From: Clostridia bacterium
GTDB taxonomy: Bacteria; Bacillota; Clostridia; Oscillospirales; CAG-272
Direction: 5' to 3'
Assembly: GCA_900769475.1 (NCBI GenBank)
Contig: CAAGGQ010000078.1
Coordinates: forward strand, 1 to 27,692
DNA length: 27,692 bases
Shown here: positions 22,524 to 27,692 of the stretch, piece by piece
How positions within the stretch are numbered: position 1 is the stretch's first letter
Layout: each line of letters starts with the position of its first letter
Notes under the pieces: generated by a model
What the model was told of the DNA's origin: nothing
Databases searched by the model: none
The model's input: the letters and a program-made list of their open reading frames with translations, nothing else
Program-made: the position numbers and the translations under genes

Positions 22524-23513
22524 TTACATTTTTTGTAATTTTTGCTTGCGCACATCGGTGCCGTAGAAGGGGACCACCACGTATTCCCCCGTGAGGCGGC
22601 TGGTAATACGATCGCTGTAGGTCTTGCGAAGCTCCGCCGAGGTCAGATTGGTGCTGATCACTGTGGGCTTTTGAAGATTGAGACGGGTGTTGATCACGTG
22701 GTACAGGCAGGAAAGGGTGAACTGGTTCACCACCTCGGTGCCCAGATCGTCGATGATCAGAAGATCACACTCGGTGTAGCGGGCGGTGTTGTCCCCATCG
22801 GCGGCGGCCAAGCCGTTGCCAAAGCGACGCTGCTCAAAATCCGAGATCATGCCCACGGCGCTGTTGTAGTAAACGTCGTAGCCGCGCTCGATAATCACCC
22901 GCGCCAGAGCGGTGGAAAGATGAGTTTTTCCCAAACCCGTGCCGCCCAGGAAGAGCAGGCTGGAGGGCATGGATTCTCCCTCCCGGATGGAGAAATGCTC
23001 GGCATAGTGACGGATATTTTGATAGTTCTCGCTCATGATGGCAAAATCCTTGGGATTCTGACGGTAAAAATCGAGAGAGAAATTGGCAAAGGACTGCTGG
23101 CGAAGGAGCACCGAAAGTCCCGAGGAGGCCATGCCCGCCTCCACCAGACGGGTGCGCATACAGCTGCACATCTTAATGCCCACGTAGCCCGTATCCCGAC
23201 AGTCGGCGCACTCGTAGCGAGGCTCGGTGTAGTCGGCAGGATAGCCGTGACGGCGCAAAAGCGCTCCCCGCATTTGTTGGATCGCCTGATTCTCGGCACG
23301 CAGAGCCGCCATCTCCTTGGCGGGATCCCCGCTGTTCAGCGCAGCCTGCATGATCCGCAGCCCCACCGAGGACAGGGATCGATCCAGCTCCCGAAGCTCG
23401 GGGATCTTGGTGTAGATCTCCTCCCTACGGGCATCGGCTGCCTCCTGGGCGCGGAAACACTTGGTTTCGTACTCGGCGCGGATCCGTTTGTAGTTTTCTT
23501 TATTGTAACCCAT
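22524..23513 (-). CDS. dnaI: DnaI/DnaC-type helicase-loader ATPase, 329 aa
   Basis: This is the AAA+ loader that delivers the replicative helicase to DNA. The N-terminal part is helical, followed by a zinc-binding motif with four cysteines CADC...CSC (C102, C105, C116, C118), as in Bacillus DnaI. The AAA+ domain has Walker A GGTGLGKTH (residues 190-198), Walker B LLIIDDLGTE and sensor-1 ISTNLTSAEL. The last short residues are basic. AGGT lies before the ATG at 23513. It is the last gene of rex-dnaD-dnaI, 21 nt after the DnaD-like gene, followed by a terminator. Pairing with DnaD supports replication initiation rather than a phage or transposon role. Confidence 0.88.
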   Translation of the reverse strand: MGYNKENYKRIRAEYETKCFRAQEAADARREEIYTKIPELRELDRSLSSVGLRIMQAALNSGDPAKEMAALRAENQAIQQMRGALLRRHGYPADYTEPRYECADCRDTGYVGIKMCSCMRTRLVEAGMASSGLSVLLRQQSFANFSLDFYRQNPKDFAIMSENYQNIRHYAEHFSIREGESMPSSLLFLGGTGLGKTHLSTALARVIIERGYDVYYNSAVGMISDFEQRRFGNGLAAADGDNTARYTECDLLIIDDLGTEVVNQFTLSCLYHVINTRLNLQKPTVISTNLTSAELRKTYSDRITSRLTGEYVVVPFYGTDVRKQKLQKM

Positions 23514-23534
23514 ACTCTACCTCATTTGCATCTC

Positions 23535-24542
23535 TTACTCATCCCGGCGTTCCCGGAAGCTGCGCTGGAGGGCGGCCTCAAAGAAATCGTCGGTATCAAA
23601 GCTGTTGCCAAGGATTGATTGGCCCTTCTCCCCGGCGGGAGCCTCTCGCTTGGCATCCTCGGCGGCCAGGGCGGCTTCGATCTCCTCCAGGGTCTTCCAG
23701 CCCTCAGAGTGCCAGCGCTCCAAAATGGCGTTGGCGTAAAATACGGAGGGCTCGTTGGTGGCGTTCACCGTTTTTTCGTAGGCCAGGCGCACCACGTCAA
23801 TATCGTATCCAAAGGACAGCCAGGCACGCAGGATCTTGCTCTCACGTCCCGTGAGGGCACGACTCTTCATGCCAAACATGGAGCGCACCTGCCCCTCGAA
23901 GCTATGGAAGGCCTCCAGAGCGCGGAATTCCTCCTCCAGGGCGGCAGGCTCGGTAATCCCCCGATCGGCCAGATCGATGGCGTATTTCTCAATGCTGCGC
24001 AGACGAGTCTTTTCGATGCGCTTGCAATGGGCCAGGAGCATCAGAACCCCCTCCTCGCTCATGCCGAGATAGTCCAGCATGCCCACCAGAATATTCACTT
24101 CACTCAAATTAAAGATCCTGCCCAACAGCCGCTGGGCCTCATCTACCAGACTCCGCACGCCCGCGCGGGATTCCAGGATCCCCGCCAGCTCTGTGGAGGT
24201 GTAATTGGGAAACTCGTTGGCTCGTTGCAAATGCTTTTGCGCGGGAGCCGTGGGGGCGGCGGGGGCTTCCTCTATCACTTCCGCGACCTCTGCCATGGCA
24301 GGGACCGACGCCACCGATGCCTCGGGAAGCAGAACGCCCTGCCCTACCCAGAATTCCAGCGCCGCCTGCAGGGTCTTGGCGTCACATCCGGCAAGCTTGG
24401 CCAGCTGCTTGGGCTTTTGTGCAAGGGTCAGATCCGAGGCCAGCCAGAGGAGCGCGCGCAGTTGTACGTCACTTGCCGCATCACAGCAGGAGAGCACTCC
24501 ACCGGGAAGCACCAGAGCTTCCTGTTGAAAATTCAATTTCAT
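23535..24542 (-). CDS. dnaD: DnaD-domain replication-initiation protein, 335 aa
   Basis: DnaD/DnaB-type proteins remodel DNA at the origin and help load helicase with DnaI. The N-terminal ~75 residues look like a winged helix (QLRALLWLASDLTLAQ...KQLAKLAG). An Ala/Pro linker (about 85-105, EAPAAPTAPAQ) follows. The first C-terminal domain contains LLGRIFNLSEVNILVGMLDYLGM. The last domain carries the YxxxIxxxW motif as YANAILERW, near 280-290, the ssDNA-interacting signature of the family. The start at 24542 has only a weak ribosome-binding site (GTGAAAG), with a small hairpin (24554-24567) just before it. It lies between rex and dnaI in an apparent operon. Confidence 0.88.
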   Translation of the reverse strand: MKLNFQQEALVLPGGVLSCCDAASDVQLRALLWLASDLTLAQKPKQLAKLAGCDAKTLQAALEFWVGQGVLLPEASVASVPAMAEVAEVIEEAPAAPTAPAQKHLQRANEFPNYTSTELAGILESRAGVRSLVDEAQRLLGRIFNLSEVNILVGMLDYLGMSEEGVLMLLAHCKRIEKTRLRSIEKYAIDLADRGITEPAALEEEFRALEAFHSFEGQVRSMFGMKSRALTGRESKILRAWLSFGYDIDVVRLAYEKTVNATNEPSVFYANAILERWHSEGWKTLEEIEAALAAEDAKREAPAGEKGQSILGNSFDTDDFFEAALQRSFRERRDE

Positions 24543-24571
24543 AATGCTTTCACACGGGAGATCCCGTTCCT

Positions 24572-25276
24572 TTATTTCTTCTTATTTTCCTTGTTTTCCT
24601 TGAGCTGGCAGATACGATAATCCAGAATCATCAGAGAATCTCCCAGGTGCACGTTCTCCACCACCACCATATCCTCAGGATAGACGATCTCCTTGCCGGT
24701 AAAGTTCCAAAGGCCGGGAATCCCTTTCTTCAACAGGCGCTCCGAAACCTCCTCCACCGACTCTTTGGGAAGGGTGAGCACCGCCAGGTCCACGGGAACC
24801 TCGGAGCAAAAGCTCTCCAGGGTGGCAATATCCCGAATAACAACGCCGCCAACCTCCTTGCCGATGAGATCGGGAGAAATATCAAACATGGCAACAATGT
24901 CCACCCCACGCTTTTCGAACATGGGAGAGCGCACCAGGGCACGCCCCAGGTCACCCGCACCAATGATGATGGCACGGATCCCCGCCCCCACGCCCAAAAG
25001 CTCGCAGATCTTGGCGTACAGATAGTTCACGTTGTAGCCGTAGCCCTGCTGACCAAAGCCGCCAAAGCAGTTGAGATCCTGGCGGATCTGGGAAGCGGTC
25101 ACGTTCATCATTTCGGAAAGCTCGCCCGAGCTCACCCGCATTTTTCCCAGCCGGATCAACTCCCGCAAATAGCGAAAATAGCGAGGCAGACGTCGGATTA
25201 CCGCCGGGGAAACGTAGGGACGATCCAAGGGGTCCGACGACTCGGAAACGGGAGGAAAATTAGCATCCAAATTCAT
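24572..25276 (-). CDS. rex: Redox-sensing transcriptional repressor Rex, 234 aa
   Basis: Rex senses the NADH/NAD+ ratio and represses fermentation and respiration genes when NADH is low. The N-terminal winged helix includes VSSGELSEMMNVTASQIRQDL (shortened: SSGELSEMMN and TASQIRQDLN). The linker GGFGQQGYGYNV is the family hallmark. The Rossmann domain begins with the dinucleotide motif GAGDLG (106-111). A C-terminal domain-swap helix follows, with a short lysine-rich tail. AAAGGATC lies before the ATG at 25276. It heads an operon with dnaD and dnaI, linking redox control and replication. A palindrome at 25344-25361 may be its own operator. Confidence 0.95.
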   Translation of the reverse strand: MNLDANFPPVSESSDPLDRPYVSPAVIRRLPRYFRYLRELIRLGKMRVSSGELSEMMNVTASQIRQDLNCFGGFGQQGYGYNVNYLYAKICELLGVGAGIRAIIIGAGDLGRALVRSPMFEKRGVDIVAMFDISPDLIGKEVGGVVIRDIATLESFCSEVPVDLAVLTLPKESVEEVSERLLKKGIPGLWNFTGKEIVYPEDMVVVENVHLGDSLMILDYRICQLKENKENKKK

Positions 25277-25343
25277 AAAAACAGATCCTTTCTAAAAGCG
25301 TTCCCGGGGCGGAACACTCTGCTTTGCTATCATTTTTTGTTTA

Positions 25344-25361
25344 TTTTGACAGAGGTCAAAA
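25344..25361. promoter_or_regulatory. 18-bp palindrome upstream of rex, candidate Rex operator
   Basis: TTTTGAC-N4-GTCAAAA is a perfect 7-4-7 inverted repeat about 68 nt upstream of the rex ATG. It has the same 7-4-7 geometry as the usual Rex operator (TTGTTAA-N4-TTAACAA or similar) but a different sequence. On the minus strand it includes a TTGACC -35-like hexamer. Autoregulation of rex is known in other bacteria. Binding here is inferred. Confidence 0.45.
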
Positions 25362-25380
25362 CGCCCTCCGTCGATCTTCG

Positions 25381-25558
25381 TTTTCCACAGCCCTCTGTTT
25401 TCCACAGCCCCCACGAGGGGACTTTTTCAACAGAATCAACAGGGTTTCCCACAAAAAATCGGTTTTCCACCCCTGTTTTATGGGTTTTTACTGGAAGAAA
25501 AAGGAAACCGCTTTGATTTTCCACAGCTTGTGGAAAACTCTTGTGAAAAAGTGGAAAA
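25381..25558. promoter_or_regulatory. DnaA-box-like cluster (TTTTCCACA family), nine motifs in 178 bp
   Basis: Exact TTTTCCACA occurs at 25381-25389, 25398-25406 and 25517-25525, and inverted at 25529-25537. The last two form a 9-3-9 palindrome. One-mismatch relatives lie at 25424 (TTTTCAACA), 25445 (TTTCCCACA), 25463 (TTTTCCACC), 25542-25550 (inverted TTTTTCACA) and 25550-25558 (inverted TTTTCCACT). The consensus DnaA box is TTATCCACA, so these differ by one or two bases. There is no dnaA or dnaN nearby, so this is more likely a non-oriC DnaA-binding cluster than the origin, but binding is unproven. Confidence 0.55.
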
Positions 25559-25583
25559 CCGAAAAAATCCTTTCTTTTTTTTT

Positions 25584-25606
25584 AAAATCGTCGTTTCGAC
25601 GATTTT
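25584..25606. terminator. Perfect hairpin downstream of tsaD
   Basis: The 10-bp stem AAAATCGTCG/CGACGATTTT has a 3-nt loop and lies 30 nt past the tsaD stop. The stem itself ends in U residues on either strand, but the minus-strand flank is an A-run, so it is an atypical terminator. It may instead be a 3' stability structure. Confidence 0.45.
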
Positions 25607-25635
25607 TCATTATTTTACAAAAAGGACTTGACAAG

Positions 25636-26646
25636 TCATTCGTCGTCGCAGGCCGAGGCGTTGAGAGAGGAATTGGCAAAATTGCCGCGCATAGCCTCAA
25701 AATAGCCCGCCGCCGCAATCATGGCGCCGTTATCTCCGCACAGCGCAAGACTTGGCATAGCCGTGGTCACTCCCATGCGTTTGCAGAGGGCCTCCAGGGA
25801 GGCGCGCAGGTGGGAGTTGGCCGCCACGCCGCCGGCCAGAACCAGGGTCTTCAGCCCCGTCTGCTTCAGCGCCAGCTCGGTCTTTTGGGTAATGGCCTGC
25901 ACGATCTTTTGGGTGTAGGAAGCGGCCACGTCAGCAGGGCGCACCTCACTTCCCTTCTGCTGGGCGCTGTTGAGATAGTTCAGCGTCGCCGTTTTGATGC
26001 CGCTGAAGGAGAAATCCAGGGTATCTCCCGCCAGCGCAGGGGACGGAAGGGCAATGGCCTTGGGATCCCCTTCATAGGCCAGCTTGTCCAGGGCGGCTCC
26101 CCCGGGATAGGGCAGACCGATCACTCGGCCGATCTTATCAAAGGCCTCCCCCGCGGCATCATCGCGAGTAGATCCCAGGATCTCAAAGTCGGTGTAACCG
26201 TTCACACGATAGATCACCGTATGTCCTCCCGACACCACCACCGCCAAGAAAGGCGGCTCCAGGGTGGGATTGGAAAGATAGGCCGCGGCAATGTGCCCGT
26301 AGATGTGATTGACCGCCACCAAAGGGATCCCGTGGGACAGTGCCATGGACTTGGCAAAGTTGACCCCCACCAGCAGGGCACCGATGAGCCCGGGACGGTT
26401 GGTGACCGCAATGGCCCCCAGATCCGCGGGAGTGATACCCGCCTTCTCCAGCGCCCGATAGGTGATGCCGGAGATGGCCTCGATGTGGGCACGGCTGGCA
26501 ATCTCGGGAACCACGCCGCCGTACAGGCGATGCACCTCGATCTGTGACGCGATGATATTGGAGCGAATGGCGCGGACGCCCTCTCCCATCTCCACCACCG
26601 CGGCGGAGGTTTCATCGCAGGAGCTTTCCATTCCTAAAATGTACAT
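25636..26646 (-). CDS. tsaD: tRNA N6-threonylcarbamoyladenosine (t6A) transferase TsaD, 336 aa
   Basis: TsaD (formerly Gcp/YgjD) transfers the threonylcarbamoyl group to A37 of ANN-decoding tRNAs, with TsaB and TsaE. The ASKHA-fold start is MYILGMESSCDETSAAVV. The metal-binding motif NHIYGHIAA (H114, H118) and the nucleotide-binding segment VVSGGHTVIY are present, as are the late motifs LAGGVAANSHLR and ALCGDNGAMIAAAGY, with the third metal ligand Asp. Length is normal. The ribosome-binding site AGAGGAA is unusually close (2 nt) to the ATG, but the start fits the family. It lies in an operon after rimI, 57 nt downstream. Confidence 0.96.
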   Translation of the reverse strand: MYILGMESSCDETSAAVVEMGEGVRAIRSNIIASQIEVHRLYGGVVPEIASRAHIEAISGITYRALEKAGITPADLGAIAVTNRPGLIGALLVGVNFAKSMALSHGIPLVAVNHIYGHIAAAYLSNPTLEPPFLAVVVSGGHTVIYRVNGYTDFEILGSTRDDAAGEAFDKIGRVIGLPYPGGAALDKLAYEGDPKAIALPSPALAGDTLDFSFSGIKTATLNYLNSAQQKGSEVRPADVAASYTQKIVQAITQKTELALKQTGLKTLVLAGGVAANSHLRASLEALCKRMGVTTAMPSLALCGDNGAMIAAAGYFEAMRGNFANSSLNASACDDE

Positions 26647-26703
26647 TTCCTCTATGTGTTCGGGGAGATCTCTCCCCTTCCTTTCTCCAAAAGATAACGA
26701 AGC

Positions 26704-27159
26704 TTACGCGTCCTTCTGCAAAGGACACAGCATGACCAAGCCGTCCTCCACGGGAGCGCTGTAGAAATTCTTTCGCCGTCCCGCCACCGAAAAGCCCAGG
26801 GCCTGGTACATGGTAATGGCAGGGGCGTTGGATGCCCGCACCTCCAGGGAAACCTCCTCCAGGGAGCGTTCCCTCGCGGCCGAAAGAAGCGCACGGGTCA
26901 GCTCTCTGCCGTAGCCCCTGCGACGGTAGTCGGGATCCACGGCAATGTTGGTCACCTGCCCTTCAAAGGGGCCCAGCAGCATGCCACCGTAGCCAACCAC
27001 GCGTCCCTCCCAAAGAAGGACCACGCCGTATCCCGGGGGCTCCAGCAAAAGCTCCAGCGCCTTAGCGCTCCAGGGCATGGAGAAGCACTTGGCTTCCAGA
27101 TCGGCCACCGCCTCCAGATCCGTGGGGGCAATGGGACGCAGGATCGGTTTCTCACTCAT
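26704..27159 (-). CDS. rimI: GNAT N-acetyltransferase RimI, 151 aa
   Basis: RimI acetylates the N terminus of ribosomal protein S18 or, more broadly, protein N termini. The GNAT acetyl-CoA-binding loop is RRRGYGRELTRALL, preceded by the strand VTNIAVDPDYR. The later segments LEEVSLEVRASNAPAITMYQALGF (shortened: LEVRASN, MYQALGF) are typical of RimI. The frame opens at 27216, but the ATG at 27159 is preferred: it overlaps the stop of the phosphatase gene by 4 nt (ATGA) and has AAAGGAG 8-9 nt upstream. Being next to tsaD is the normal arrangement in Firmicutes. Confidence 0.92.
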   Translation of the reverse strand: MSEKPILRPIAPTDLEAVADLEAKCFSMPWSAKALELLLEPPGYGVVLLWEGRVVGYGGMLLGPFEGQVTNIAVDPDYRRRGYGRELTRALLSAARERSLEEVSLEVRASNAPAITMYQALGFSVAGRRKNFYSAPVEDGLVMLCPLQKDA

Positions 27160-27668
27160 ACCGCTTCTCCTTTGGCCAGCAATGCGGCAACGCCTGCGCG
27201 GATCTGCTCCAGGCATTCTTGGTAGGTGGCAAGACTGCCGCCGTAAGGATCCGCAATGGGGGTGGGCATGCCAACGATGCGTTGGGAGAATTGCGGGAAG
27301 CGCATCATCAGCTCCAGCACGTGTCCCGTGGACAGCCCCACCAGCAGATCATACCCCTCTGCCTCGGCAGCGGTGAGGGTATGAGCCAGATGGGTGTGAT
27401 AATCCCGCCCGGGAACGGCGGGGATGCCGGCATGCTCCAACGCCTCCACGGCGTGGGGGGCGATGGGCTCTCCCTCGGCGGCAAAGAGTCCTGCACTCAC
27501 GGCCAAGAGCGGGGAGATCTTCCCTTCCTTGACCAGGGCGTTGGCCACCGCCTCGGCCATGGGCGAGCGACAGGTATTGCCGGTGCAAACAAAGCAAATA
27601 CGGCGTTGCACGGGGGCCTCTCCCAGAAGCTCCTCGGCAGGACGCTCCAGCTCGAACGTCTTTTCCAT
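27156..27668 (-). CDS. Low-molecular-weight phosphatase, YwlE-like protein-arginine phosphatase, 170 aa
   Basis: This has the LMW-PTP fold. The P-loop CTGNTCRSPMAE (C28 nucleophile, R34) is intact, and the general acid Asp lies in DPYGGS (D140). The Thr at the fifth position (T32, CTGNTCR) is the feature that distinguishes the protein-arginine phosphatase YwlE from tyrosine phosphatases, which have a bulky residue there. I therefore favour a role opposing the McsB arginine kinase. The N terminus carries a 20-residue extension (ELERPAEELLGEAP) not seen in YwlE. It starts one nucleotide after the upstream stop and overlaps rimI by 4 nt, so the operon is tightly coupled. Substrate specificity is inferred from one residue. 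Confidence 0.88.
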   Translation of the reverse strand: MEKTFELERPAEELLGEAPVQRRICFVCTGNTCRSPMAEAVANALVKEGKISPLLAVSAGLFAAEGEPIAPHAVEALEHAGIPAVPGRDYHTHLAHTLTAAEAEGYDLLVGLSTGHVLELMMRFPQFSQRIVGMPTPIADPYGGSLATYQECLEQIRAGVAALLAKGEAV

Positions 27669-27669
27669 A

Positions 27670-27692
27670 TTACGCCAGGTAATCCGAGATCA
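27670..27692 (-). CDS. C-terminal end of an upstream gene (partial)
   Basis: A frame ending ...ISDYLA-stop (TAA at 27672-27670) enters from the window edge. It stops one nucleotide before the phosphatase ATG, which is typical of an operon. In Clostridia the gene before a YwlE-like phosphatase is often the threonylcarbamoyl-AMP synthase (TsaC/Sua5), and before rimI it is often tsaB. Six residues are too few to decide. Confidence 0.4.

Larger units (their letters stand above)
25277..25635. other. Gene-free region between tsaD and rex
   Basis: This 359-bp interval holds the rex leader, an 18-bp palindrome (25344-25361), a cluster of DnaA-box-like motifs (25381-25558), a poly-T/A stretch (about 25570-25583) and a perfect hairpin (25584-25606). 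I see no real ORF here. No clear -10 box for rex could be matched to the TTGACC at 25354-25359. Confidence 0.7.

Noticed and set aside
25277..25635. Chromosomal replication origin oriC
   Set aside because: DnaA-like boxes are present, but there is no dnaA, dnaN, rpmH or gidA nearby, and the boxes deviate from TTATCCACA. It is therefore kept only as a DnaA-box-like cluster.
25324..26547. 407-codon plus-strand open frame covering the DnaA-box region and tsaD antisense
   Set aside because: It is antisense to the unmistakable tsaD and crosses a non-coding, motif-rich interval and a hairpin.

Overview
The window looks like a chromosomal segment of an endospore-forming, moderately GC-rich Gram-positive bacterium of the class Clostridia, probably an uncultured gut or rumen relative of the Oscillospiraceae. 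The reasons are a CotF-type spore-coat operon, a rex-dnaD-dnaI replication/redox operon, strong sigma-A-like promoters (TTGACA-N17-TATAAT type), and several families of hairpin-rich intergenic repeats of the kind seen in that group. This placement is an inference from gene content, not from a marker-gene tree.

Layout. Positions 1-236 hold the 3' end of a small membrane-protein gene. 443-4408 (minus) is a carbohydrate-related block: a GH29/GH151-like putative fucosidase cotranscribed with a metallo-beta-lactamase-fold hydrolase, then a separately promoted Gfo/Idh/MocA dehydrogenase. lepA (4663-6480, plus) is followed by a composite hairpin repeat and a convergent, signal-less cell-wall amidase. 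rsmI (7658-8548) ends at a terminator. A promoter then drives a five-gene surface-polysaccharide unit (8740-14006): three family-2 glycosyltransferases, an ABC-2 exporter permease with an unusual extracytoplasmic N-terminal domain, and its ATPase. At 14133-14613 a small DUF559 nuclease gene sits exactly between two inverted copies of a two-hairpin repeat. This cassette is joined to the 3' end of a P-loop kinase-like gene, so the repeat supplies the kinase's stop codon and the nuclease's ribosome-binding site. Next on the minus strand are a heterodimeric ABC exporter (15278-18932), an M28 peptidase plus amidohydrolase operon (19219-21307), the three-gene spore-coat operon (21469-22422), rex-dnaD-dnaI (22524-25276), and a t6A-tRNA/acetyltransferase/phosphatase operon (25636-27692).

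The main points for a second look are: (1) the DUF559/inverted-repeat cassette, which resembles a tiny nuclease-linked mobile unit whose repeats also occur without the gene elsewhere in the window; (2) a cluster of DnaA-box-like TTTTCCACA motifs between tsaD and rex, next to replication-initiation genes and away from any dnaA; (3) an 18-bp palindrome upstream of rex that could be a non-standard Rex operator; (4) the permease with a fused extracytoplasmic domain; and (5) a promoter whose -35 box lies inside the loop of the upstream terminator. Most of the rest is ordinary housekeeping sequence.
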